Shown one piece after another: positions 7,278 through 14,326 of a DNA stretch of 24,425 nucleotides. The translations under genes and the position numbers were made by a program. Positions within the stretch are counted from its first letter, which is position 1. Each line of letters starts with the position of its first letter. The notes under the pieces were generated by a model. The model did no database searches, was not told the DNA's origin, and saw nothing but the letters and a program-made list of their open reading frames with translations. The stretch is from LH-M37 sp032251315. Lineage in GTDB: Bacteria; Pseudomonadota; Gammaproteobacteria; SZUA-229. The DNA lies in NCBI GenBank assembly GCA_032251315.1, contig JAVVEE010000040.1, positions 1 to 24,425 of the forward strand, in the 5' to 3' direction.

Positions 7278-8832
7278 CTGGCGACTCTTTAACTTCTACC
7301 TGTTCAGGCAGATCAGTTTGCTCGGTTATCGCCAGTAATTCATGGCGAAAAACCTCCAGTTCTTTTTCAATTAGCTTTTTATCCGTTTCAGCACCGCCGA
7401 ATACTTTAATGCGACGCCGATCTGCACGACTCCTGAGTATCGGCTTGCGCTCACCGGAAAATCGCTTATCAAGCCAGAGGTTACCGAAACGATAGAAGCA
7501 GTCATTGTGGCGACAGCCCACTATCATCACGCCATCCGCACCCTTCTTTAATGCATATTCGACCAGTGAGGGCGGAATCATGCCGCTACAAATTAACTTC
7601 ACGCTTCCGGTTTCATTATTATCGAGCTGCTTGACATTGAACCCGTGCTCGCAGCCGATCAGAAGAACATTGGCAGAGCCGGTCATTGATGTTACCGCCT
7701 GTTCGGTCAAGGTGCGCACTTTGTCGACTGGCAACGACGGCATATCAATACCCGTTTTAAGCTCTTCATCGGACTGCCTGAATGGATTTGAGGAGGGACA
7801 CGAACCCATACAGATCCCACACGATGCGCAGAGACTCGGATCAACAACAACCTCTTTTTCAAATTTTCTGCCGTCAGTACGCGCCTGCACTGAAATCGCT
7901 TCAAAGGGGCAGTCATCAAAACACAATTCGCAACCATTGCAGTGCGCGAGATCAACCACCGCAGCAGGGGCACCTTTTTTTGTCGGTAACAATGGCAACA
8001 GCATCAATATAACTGTGATGACGGTTGCCAGCATCCAGGTTTTACCTTCTGACCAGTAATCCATCAGCGGATAGGCGTTCAGGTAAAACCAGTCGAGCTC
8101 CAGCATAGTTGGCATTGAACTCAAATCGGCCGGGGCATGACTCACCGCAGGCTTAATAAATGACAATGCCAGCAGGGCTAAAAAACAGCCTATAGCCAGA
8201 CCGCGTGGTGGATTTATATTGACGTTCGAAAGTCGTTTGACGTGCAGCCACAACAGAAAAAACAGTATTAGCGGCTGACCCAGTAGATGCAAAAATTCTA
8301 TAAGAATAAAGAAGCGGTCCGTCATCTGCCCTTGCAGGAAGTTGCTGGCCATGGAGCCGGAAAATATCGGCAGGGAGTCCAGTAGCCTTGCTGAGCCAAT
8401 GGCTACGTATTGCGCCAGTTCGTCCCATACCAGCCAGTAGCCCGTTATACCCAGTGTCACGACCAGCCAGAGTGTTGGCAAGCCCGATACCCAGGAGAAC
8501 CAGCGGGCACCGTGATAACGGCCCGAGGCCAGCTCTTTGAACAGGTGCAACAGGATAGTAATAATCGCGGCATCGGAAGCGTAACGATGCAGGCTTCGCA
8601 TCACTCCTGCAACATACCACTGTTCGTGTGTAATGTATTCGACCGAAGCATAAGCACCATCAATGCTGCCATGAAAAATACCAAACAGATAAAGACCGGT
8701 AACCAGAATTATCCAGAACAGGAAAAATGTCAGCGTACCCAAATGGTACATGGGATTCCAATGCGTACCAAAAGAAATATTAAACCAGGACTCCAGAGCC
8801 AGATAGGCTCTCTTCATAGGATTGATCAACAC
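7270..8832 (-). CDS. Fusion of b6-type cytochrome b, two [4Fe-4S] ferredoxin motifs and an MvhD/FlpD domain
   Basis: A 520-residue redox fusion. Residues 30-230 form a cytochrome b core with heme ligands H82 and H96 (13 residues between) and H182 and H197 (14 between), the spacing of cytochrome b6 rather than bc1. Further helices lie to about residue 283. Then two ferredoxin motifs follow, C298/C301/C304/C308 and C335/C338/C341/C345, each ending CP. Residues 388-480 resemble the hydrogenase iron-sulfur subunit MvhD (also FlpD/FrhD), with C394, C415, C440 and C445, and the hallmark VGCRHNDC..RFGN. MvhD normally hands electrons to heterodisulfide reductase. A link between membrane quinol or heme and a cytosolic carrier is inferred; the real partner is unknown. 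A GTG start was used; ATG at residue 6 is an alternative. Confidence 0.88.
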   Translation of the reverse strand: MLINPMKRAYLALESWFNISFGTHWNPMYHLGTLTFFLFWIILVTGLYLFGIFHGSIDGAYASVEYITHEQWYVAGVMRSLHRYASDAAIITILLHLFKELASGRYHGARWFSWVSGLPTLWLVVTLGITGYWLVWDELAQYVAIGSARLLDSLPIFSGSMASNFLQGQMTDRFFILIEFLHLLGQPLILFFLLWLHVKRLSNVNINPPRGLAIGCFLALLALSFIKPAVSHAPADLSSMPTMLELDWFYLNAYPLMDYWSEGKTWMLATVITVILMLLPLLPTKKGAPAAVVDLAHCNGCELCFDDCPFEAISVQARTDGRKFEKEVVVDPSLCASCGICMGSCPSSNPFRQSDEELKTGIDMPSLPVDKVRTLTEQAVTSMTGSANVLLIGCEHGFNVKQLDNNETGSVKLICSGMIPPSLVEYALKKGADGVMIVGCRHNDCFYRFGNLWLDKRFSGERKPILRSRADRRRIKVFGGAETDKKLIEKELEVFRHELLAITEQTDLPEQVEVKESPDV

Positions 8833-8893
8833 TGATTTTTTCTCTCAAATGAACGGGCGGAAGAATTTTAGCATTTTGCTATATTAAGCTCTA

Positions 8894-8907
8894 ATGATGC
8901 ATATCAA
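8894..8907 (-). promoter_or_regulatory. FNR/Dnr-type box for the cytochrome b fusion gene
   Basis: On the minus strand the sequence is TTGATATGCATCAT, one base off TTGAT-N4-ATCAA. It overlaps the stop codon of senC. On the same strand TAAAAT (8870-8865) matches the -10 consensus at 5 of 6 bases and puts the box centre at about -42.5, close to the usual class II position. It suggests that the fusion gene can be transcribed apart from the upstream nor genes. Confidence 0.6.
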
Positions 8908-9755
8908 GTATCAGAGCGTTGATTACCTTTACGCCACTCTCTGAATATAACGACAAATGTGAATAAAATAATTGAGGCGCCAATCAGGATACCCAGAAAC
9001 AATGAGTAATCAAAATAGTAGCCATCACGCACCGGATCGTAGGTGGTGCAGAAAAACCTGACCTTGTTAGTAAGGTCAGAAAGAAAGGTTTGATCCGGCT
9101 GTGGCCGACCTAATATCAACTCTTTCAGCGGTTCAATTAACATGGGCGTATCAAACACCTGACCATATACCTGCCGGTAAACTTTTCCTTCAGCGTCAAT
9201 GATGGTGGTCTGAATCAGGTGATCAAATCCGCTGGCAGAAGGAAAGTATATAAAGCCGGTATCCTTCGACAGGGCTTTTACATCATCTGCGGAAATACTC
9301 AGTAAGTGCCAGTTCTTGTTGTGCACACCCTGCTTGTTGGCGAAGTATTGCATGGCTTCGGGTGTATCAACGGGGGTATCAAAACCGACTAGAGCGACAG
9401 CAAAATTGTCCTCGCCCAGTGCGTCACGTGCCTTTTCCACCACCTTGGACAGGTGCCGGGCTGTCATCGGACAGATCTGATAACAGCTGGTAAAGACCAT
9501 GCTTAAGACCAGCGGCTTGCCCGCGAAATCACTCATTGCCACTGCCTGACCTTCGGCATTGGTAAATGCATATTCTCCTAATTGATTATCAATAGCCTCT
9601 CGACTTATCTTAAGGGCGCTATCGTAGTCAAAGCCTGCTGCTGCATCCGCCCGTTTTTGAACGAGAACTTCTTTCTCCAGCGGTGCATTTGCATAAGCGA
9701 AAAGGTGAAAGCACAATAAATTCAGTAAAAAGCTGAAAACCAGAAATAACTTCAT
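8904..9755 (-). CDS. senC: Sco1/SenC-family copper chaperone with C-terminal membrane helix
   Basis: A 283-residue thioredoxin-fold protein of the Sco/SenC family. Copper ligands C91 and C95 lie in SCYQICP and the distal His is H179 (SGFDHLIQTT). A signal peptide covers about residues 1-23, and an extra hydrophobic helix (about 252-270) followed by basic residues anchors the C-terminus, unusual among short Sco proteins, which are held by an N-terminal helix. Sco proteins deliver copper to, or reduce, the CuA site of subunit II; a CuA subunit is encoded just upstream, matching the norS-norY-senC order reported for sNOR clusters. A terminator-like hairpin separates it from norY, so it may be made at a lower level. 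Confidence 0.9.
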   Translation of the reverse strand: MKLFLVFSFLLNLLCFHLFAYANAPLEKEVLVQKRADAAAGFDYDSALKISREAIDNQLGEYAFTNAEGQAVAMSDFAGKPLVLSMVFTSCYQICPMTARHLSKVVEKARDALGEDNFAVALVGFDTPVDTPEAMQYFANKQGVHNKNWHLLSISADDVKALSKDTGFIYFPSASGFDHLIQTTIIDAEGKVYRQVYGQVFDTPMLIEPLKELILGRPQPDQTFLSDLTNKVRFFCTTYDPVRDGYYFDYSLFLGILIGASIILFTFVVIFREWRKGNQRSDT

Positions 9756-9831
9756 GCTTATCTATGCTCAAAGTGGAATAACCTGAAAAGGGTATCATAA
9801 AAATATAAAAACGGATTTAGGTTTAAGCATA

Positions 9832-9870
9832 AAAAAACGCGGGACAGCCAGAGGCTTTCCCGCGTTTTTT
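9832..9870. terminator. Bidirectional terminator between norY and senC
   Basis: A perfect 13-bp stem (9832-9844 with 9858-9870) has a GC core CGCGGGA, a 13-base loop, and A/T runs on both outer sides, so it can end transcription in either direction. It lies 18 bases past the norY stop on the minus strand and 77 bases before senC. Read-through or a separate senC promoter would be needed for the downstream genes. Confidence 0.85.
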
Positions 9871-9887
9871 ATGACGTACTGCTAACG

Positions 9888-11621
9888 CTAGCCCATCGGC
9901 CAGACTGAGGCCAGATAATCCCAGTTGATTGCGTAGTAGACAACGAAGCAGACCAGCAGGGCCAAAGCCAGAACAAACGTTCCCGGTGCTTCGAAACCAC
10001 CACTGCCATGTTCCTCTACAGCCAACTTGGGCGCCATCTGCAACTGCTCTGGCTGGTCAATGTTGTAGGCGGAAGCGGCCAAAGGTACGCCAAAACTCTG
10101 CAACAGACCGGCGGAGGGTTCCAGCTTCTTACCGAAGAGCAGCGACCCCACGGTAACGACCAGATACATGGCACCGCCAAGCACGCCCAGTACACCGCCG
10201 ATACCGCCGACAGCCATCATCATATAGGCCGTACCCGGGTATTCAAAACTCAGTGCAGCGCCGGTGAAGTCCATGTCCCAGTGACGACGTGAGACGCCCA
10301 GAGTACCTGCACCCAGCAGGAACAGGATCATGATGGTCATACCGCCGGCAAACACATAAGGCTGCATCTTGGCCACCCAGGGCAAAAACAGAGCGCGTCT
10401 GAACAGTACCGGAATTAACAGGTAGGTCAAAGCCATGAAGGTCAGGGTCGTACCCACTGCCACTGTGGCATGGAAATGCGCCGGCACATAAATGGTGTTA
10501 TGGATGATCAGATTAATCTGCTCGGTACCCATAACTACGCCGGTGATACCACCGATGAAGCCGAAAATAACCAGCGCAAAGAAGAAACCGGAGAATACCG
10601 GATTCCCCCAGGGCGCTTTACGCAACCATTCGAATAGACCTTTGGTGTAACCCTTGCCGCGCTGAGCTACTTCCATCGCACCAGGTACGGTCAAACCATG
10701 AATCATGCTGGCCAATACCGCCAGATACATCGCATAGCTGGTATTGAATATCTTCCACTCTGCACTTACACCCGGATCAACCAGAATATGGTGGGCACTG
10801 GCCAGTTGCAGGAAGAAGATATAAAGCAGGAAGGCGAAACGGCTGACCTTCTCAGACATCGGACGTGCATTAAACAGGATACCGATAATGAGGTACCAGA
10901 CTGAAACGTGCGCGGCCACATTAATCTGCTGTGACGAGTGCCCCATTGCCCACCAGATAATCCGGTACATCTCAGCATCAATGTGATTGATATAACCAAT
11001 CGACCAGAGGAATGTCGGGAACAGGATAATGGCACCCGATGCGATCGTAAAGATGGCGATAATGCAGGCGGTTAAGGCGCCAAAGGTCACCAGCGGGATT
11101 GATCCCTGGTAAGTTTGGTCGTCCTTAGCTATCACTAATGTCCCCAAAAATACAAAGCAGCCAATCAGTGCGCCGACCGCAAACAGTATCAGCCCCAGAT
11201 AGAAATGTGGGGCTGCCTGCATCGGCACATAGGACGTCATCATTACGCTGGAATTACCCTGCAAGACAGCAACGTTATTCATCACCGCGCCAATGATCAT
11301 CAGCGCGAAGCCTGCCCAGGCCCAACCGGGGGCAGCCAGCCGGCTTCGCAATAATGTTGATGATGCAAAGTAAAGAATCGCTATCTCAAAAAAGATAACC
11401 CAGAAAAGCAAGGCATTGATACCGTGTGCAGTCAATACCTGATAGAACAGATCTGCGGGCAGCAAATGTACTTCCTGCCAGCGCGTCAGGATAACGCCTA
11501 GTGCCAGTATACCCGCGATAAGCAGGAAGACAGCACCCGCTACCGCATTGACTTTCATCAGGCTCTCAGCCGATTTGTCAAAATAGAAGCCCGAATCGGG
11601 ACAAACTCTGAATTTCGCCAT
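9888..11621 (-). CDS. norY: Heme-copper reductase subunit I, NO reductase candidate (sNOR, NorY-like)
   Basis: A 577-residue protein with about 12-14 membrane helices and the heme-copper oxidase fold. H66 (TAHGINALLFW) and H384 are the low-spin heme ligands and H382 the high-spin heme ligand (H374-NTIYVPAHFH). Metal-B ligands are H228 (WWAMGHSSQQ), H277 and H278 (SAHHILVDPG). Oxygen reductases of type A have HPEVY after the first metal-B His, whose Tyr crosslinks to it; here the sequence is HSSQQ, so both Glu and Tyr are absent. This argues against a normal oxidase. With the neighbouring CuA subunit and senC it fits the sNOR set (norSY-senC) of ammonia oxidisers. NO reduction is inferred, not shown. 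It begins 1 base after norS. Confidence 0.85.
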   Translation of the reverse strand: MAKFRVCPDSGFYFDKSAESLMKVNAVAGAVFLLIAGILALGVILTRWQEVHLLPADLFYQVLTAHGINALLFWVIFFEIAILYFASSTLLRSRLAAPGWAWAGFALMIIGAVMNNVAVLQGNSSVMMTSYVPMQAAPHFYLGLILFAVGALIGCFVFLGTLVIAKDDQTYQGSIPLVTFGALTACIIAIFTIASGAIILFPTFLWSIGYINHIDAEMYRIIWWAMGHSSQQINVAAHVSVWYLIIGILFNARPMSEKVSRFAFLLYIFFLQLASAHHILVDPGVSAEWKIFNTSYAMYLAVLASMIHGLTVPGAMEVAQRGKGYTKGLFEWLRKAPWGNPVFSGFFFALVIFGFIGGITGVVMGTEQINLIIHNTIYVPAHFHATVAVGTTLTFMALTYLLIPVLFRRALFLPWVAKMQPYVFAGGMTIMILFLLGAGTLGVSRRHWDMDFTGAALSFEYPGTAYMMMAVGGIGGVLGVLGGAMYLVVTVGSLLFGKKLEPSAGLLQSFGVPLAASAYNIDQPEQLQMAPKLAVEEHGSGGFEAPGTFVLALALLVCFVVYYAINWDYLASVWPMG

Positions 11622-11622
11622 C

Positions 11623-12168
11623 TTAATTCTCCTTCACGTGGATTTTGCCCAGCATGGTGTGATGACCGATGCCGCAAAATTCATTACAAACTACTGTAAA
11701 TTCACCCGCCTGATCAGGGGTTATCTTGATAACCATTTCATAGCCCGGGACGACTTGTAAATTGATATTAACCGGCTGCAAAGAGAAGCCGTGGTTCCAG
11801 TCCATCGAACCTAAATGAAGTCGATAGGTTTTATCTTTTTCCAGCTCAAGAATGGGGTACCACTGCCAGAGCCTGCCCAGCATATAGATATCACTGCCGG
11901 CGGGCGGCGTTACGATTGGCATACCCGATTGTTCGTCTATACGAGTCTGGTATTTTTCAACAAAAGTCTCTACTGCTGCACCATACTTCTCCGGATTGGT
12001 CTGGTAGGCCTCGGTAGAAAGGTTTTGTTTCCCATAAACATGCCAGTAAGGCATCATGAAAAACATAATTAAACACCAGATCAGCGCGATGCCGATCCAG
12101 ACAATTTCCTGACGGCCAACGGGAACCTTCCACCATATCCTGTCAGCAGGGGGTAAAAATGAGCTCAT
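11623..12168 (-). CDS. norS: Heme-copper reductase subunit II with CuA site (NorS-like)
   Basis: A 181-residue protein with one N-terminal membrane helix (about 23-44) and a periplasmic cupredoxin domain. All CuA ligands are present: H126 (MDWNHGFSLQ), then C161, E163, C165, H169 and M172 in CNEFCGIGHHTM. It therefore should accept electrons from a soluble cytochrome c or cupredoxin and pass them to subunit I. Only one membrane helix is seen, whereas many Cox2 proteins have two. A strong ribosome-binding site (AAGAGGAG) precedes the ATG. The gene lies between a 53-residue membrane protein and norY, with tight spacing on both sides, so all three should be made together. Confidence 0.9.
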   Translation of the reverse strand: MSSFLPPADRIWWKVPVGRQEIVWIGIALIWCLIMFFMMPYWHVYGKQNLSTEAYQTNPEKYGAAVETFVEKYQTRIDEQSGMPIVTPPAGSDIYMLGRLWQWYPILELEKDKTYRLHLGSMDWNHGFSLQPVNINLQVVPGYEMVIKITPDQAGEFTVVCNEFCGIGHHTMLGKIHVKEN

Positions 12169-12189
12169 AAGATTCTCCTCTTATTATTT

Positions 12190-12351
12190 TTATTTGGCGA
12201 TAGGTAGTGTTGCGACTTCCATAACACCCCAGAGAGTGTAGAAAACCGTGGGCATCGCCACACCTATAAAGAGTAATAGAAACGGGTTATCCAGCATCCG
12301 CTGGAAAAATGGAATCCGCTCTGGTTTGGGTACTTGAGTTTCTTCTGTCAT
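12190..12351 (-). CDS. 53-residue single-helix membrane protein, first gene of the norSY operon
   Basis: This short gene encodes 53 residues with one hydrophobic helix (about 23-48) after a charged, proline-containing N-terminus (MTEETQVPKPERIPFF). It has a strong ribosome-binding site (AGAGGA, 8 bases before the ATG) and ends 21 bases before norS. Its place as first gene of the operon and its size resemble the small accessory subunits of heme-copper oxidases, such as the CcoQ or subunit IV peptides, though I see no family-defining motif. Confidence 0.75.
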   Translation of the reverse strand: MTEETQVPKPERIPFFQRMLDNPFLLLFIGVAMPTVFYTLWGVMEVATLPIAK

Positions 12352-12524
12352 AATGCATGTCCTCTAAAGCAATTATATTTATTTAAGTTATTATTTTTTG
12401 CTGACTACTCACATCCCTGATGCACAAACTGCCGCTCTGAACCAAACAAATGCACAACGCTACAAAGTTTGATAGCCACTCTTTTGCAATAAACAAAAGG
12501 ATATAGAATCTCAGAACAAGGGAC

Positions 12525-12538
12525 TTGATCTATATCAA
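12525..12538. promoter_or_regulatory. Perfect FNR/Dnr/CRP-family box between divergent units
   Basis: TTGATCTATATCAA matches TTGAT-N4-ATCAA at all ten defined positions. It sits 174 bases before the first gene of the minus-strand norSY operon and 318 bases before hemerythrin on the plus strand. TATAGT (12558-12563, +) and TATATC (12505-12500, -) lie at similar distances on the two sides; both would put the box at about -38.5, slightly closer than the standard -41.5. The norSY operon is the likely target. The stretch 12352-12524 shows no gene. Confidence 0.8.
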
Positions 12539-12630
12539 TATAACTATTTAGCATATATATAGTCGTTCATTCACCTGATGTTATCATATAGAATATAATT
12601 TCCTATTTTCTTTCAGGATCAGGTGCAAAA

Positions 12631-12720
12631 ATGCTGCATACAAGCATGAGACTGGCCTGTAGAAACACTTTCAATCAGGTGTGGGCGTCCATATTTTTAG
12701 ATAGCATCCAAAACGTATAA
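12631..12720 (+). CDS. Possible 29-codon small ORF
   Basis: An ATG preceded by AGGTG with a 5-base gap opens a reading frame of 29 residues (starting MLHTSMRLACRNTFNQV). It lies downstream of the perfect FNR-type box and a TATAGT hexamer, so it could be transcribed. It has no recognised motif and may be chance. It occupies the otherwise empty middle of the 12352-12855 intergenic region. Confidence 0.2.
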   Translation: MLHTSMRLACRNTFNQVWASIFLDSIQNV

Positions 12721-12740
12721 ACCATGAAGCAAACGCGAAT

Positions 12741-12754
12741 TTGATCCCCGTCAA
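12741..12754 (+). promoter_or_regulatory. Dnr/Anr-type box upstream of hemerythrin
   Basis: TTGATCCCCGTCAA is a strong match to TTGAT-N4-GTCAA, the form common for Anr and Dnr in denitrifiers. Its centre is at 12747.5, which would put a class II start of transcription near 12789, 67 bases before hemerythrin. No good -10 is seen at that spot, and a 9-bp palindrome follows immediately. Confidence 0.75.
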
Positions 12755-12755
12755 T

Positions 12756-12779
12756 CTCAGGTAAAAAGCATTACCTGAG
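12756..12779. repeat. 9-bp palindrome beside the Dnr box
   Basis: CTCAGGTAA (12756-12764) and TTACCTGAG (12771-12779) form a perfect inverted repeat with a 6-base spacer, starting one base after the Dnr box. No T-run follows, so it is not an ordinary terminator. It would overlap the core promoter if the box works at -41.5, which is where a repressor site could lie. Confidence 0.6.
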
Positions 12780-12855
12780 CATTTAGTTGGACAGGGTCGT
12801 TTTTTTGAAACAATTACTTAGATACAAAGTCGCTAAAGGTAACAGAGGTCTATAG

Positions 12856-13266
12856 ATGGCATTAATTGAATGGCGTGAAGAATACTCTATCGGGATTCCC
12901 GGTGTTGACTATGAACACCAGCAACTTATAAATTTAGTTAACGCTGCCTCTGAGGGGCTGGGCGATGCTTCGGATAAAACCAGCATCATCAGCTGCTTGG
13001 GTAATATCTATGGCAGCATCTCCGCACACTTCGCACTTGAAGAGCGATGGATGGAACAACATAATTACGATGACTACAAAGCCCATCGAGCCGATCATGA
13101 ACGACTACTGGACGAGATTGGCGAAATCACCGATGAGGTTGAAACCAGCACAGAATTTGATACAGAACAATTGCGCAAAAGACTGAACAACTGGTTTTTA
13201 ACTCACTTCAAATCACACGATGCACGCCTGCACCATGCTGAAACAGCAAAGACACATCATGACTAA
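12856..13266 (+). CDS. Bacteriohemerythrin
   Basis: A 136-residue single-domain hemerythrin with the complete di-iron ligand set: H21 (VDYEHQQ), H58 and E62 (HFALEE), H77 and H81 (HRADH), H117 and D122 (HFKSHD). Such proteins bind O2 reversibly at a non-heme di-iron site and some bind NO, serving in storage, sensing or delivery to membrane enzymes. A ribosome-binding site AGAGG sits 7 bases before the ATG. Control by the Dnr-type box at 12741 and the position opposite the norSY operon point to a role in NO or O2 handling under denitrifying conditions. Its end overlaps the ctaA start by 8 bases. Confidence 0.92.
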   Translation: MALIEWREEYSIGIPGVDYEHQQLINLVNAASEGLGDASDKTSIISCLGNIYGSISAHFALEERWMEQHNYDDYKAHRADHERLLDEIGEITDEVETSTEFDTEQLRKRLNNWFLTHFKSHDARLHHAETAKTHHD

Positions 13267-14314
13267 ATCACTCTCCATCTCCGAGTCACATAAGGCTATC
13301 GCCATCTGGCTGCTCGTTTGCTGCGCCACGATATTTGGCATGGTGGTACTGGGCGGGGTAACACGCCTTACCGGCTCGGGTCTTTCCATGGTGCAATGGG
13401 CGCCGATATTAGGAATTCTGCCGCCGCTTAACCAGGATGCCTGGCAGCATGCCTTTGACCTTTACCAGCAATACCCCGAGTTTCAGCTAAAAAACTTCCA
13501 CATGTCACTGGATGAGTTCAAAGCTATTTTCTGGTTTGAGTATGCACATCGACTTCTGGGTCGGGGCATTGGTCTGCTGTTCTTTATCCCGTTCATGTAT
13601 TTTCTGCTTACCCGAAAAATCAACAGAGCGCTTACCCCCAAACTGCTCGCCCTGTTTGTACTCGGCGGCCTTCAGGGGTTAATGGGCTGGTATATGGTCA
13701 AAAGCGGCCTGGTGGATAATCCGCACGTCAGTCAGTATCGCCTCACCGCGCACCTGACTCTGGCCATCGTTATTTATGCTTACATGTTCTGGATCGCGTT
13801 AGATTTGCTGCGATCAAAAGAGCGCTTTGCAATCCGTGTGAACGAGCCAAAACTCACCCGGTCGGCCTCAATTATTACCGCTGTTATTTTCATCACCATC
13901 ATCTCCGGTGGCTTTGTTGCCGGCACTCGAGCCGGTTTCGCCTTCAATACATTCCCACTAATGAATGGGCAATTGATACCCGACGGTTTATTCACTCTAC
14001 AACCCGTCTGGCACAATTTTTTCGAGAACATTATCACCGTACAATTCGACCATCGGGTACTGGCGACCCTGCTTTTTTTAATCATTCCTGTTTTCTGGTT
14101 AAAAACAAGAAAACTGGAATTGGAAGCGATGACTCACACCAGCATCCATCTGTTACTGGCTGCGCTGGCTCTGCAGATTACCCTGGGCATTTCCACTTTG
14201 CTGCTGATCGTCCCTGTTTCACTGGCTGCCGCACATCAGGGCGGAGCTGTATTACTTCTGACTGCGGCATTATTTTTAAATCACCAGCTGCGCCGGGATC
14301 GACTCAGGGCCTGA
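13259..14314 (+). CDS. ctaA: Heme A synthase (CtaA/COX15 family)
   Basis: A 351-residue integral membrane protein with eight predicted helices in two four-helix halves. The heme-binding histidines H97 (EYAHRLLGR), H165 (LTAHLTLA), H265 (FDHRVLA) and H326 (AAHQGGA) are all present, as is E94, needed for the reaction. It oxidises the heme O methyl group to the formyl of heme A. ATG 13259 overlaps the hemerythrin stop; an upstream ATG (13220) would only add residues from inside hemerythrin. Heme O synthase (ctaB) is not in the window. Its place next to a heme-copper reductase without other oxidase subunits suggests that the norSY enzyme may contain heme a. Confidence 0.93.
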   Translation: MTKSLSISESHKAIAIWLLVCCATIFGMVVLGGVTRLTGSGLSMVQWAPILGILPPLNQDAWQHAFDLYQQYPEFQLKNFHMSLDEFKAIFWFEYAHRLLGRGIGLLFFIPFMYFLLTRKINRALTPKLLALFVLGGLQGLMGWYMVKSGLVDNPHVSQYRLTAHLTLAIVIYAYMFWIALDLLRSKERFAIRVNEPKLTRSASIITAVIFITIISGGFVAGTRAGFAFNTFPLMNGQLIPDGLFTLQPVWHNFFENIITVQFDHRVLATLLFLIIPVFWLKTRKLELEAMTHTSIHLLLAALALQITLGISTLLLIVPVSLAAAHQGGAVLLLTAALFLNHQLRRDRLRA

Positions 14315-14326
14315 GCTTAAGAAATA

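Noticed and set aside
9888..12168. Ordinary aa3 cytochrome c oxidase
   Set aside because: Subunit I lacks the HPEVY Glu and Tyr, there is no subunit III gene, and the surroundings are denitrification genes under FNR-type boxes. A divergent oxidase is not fully excluded.
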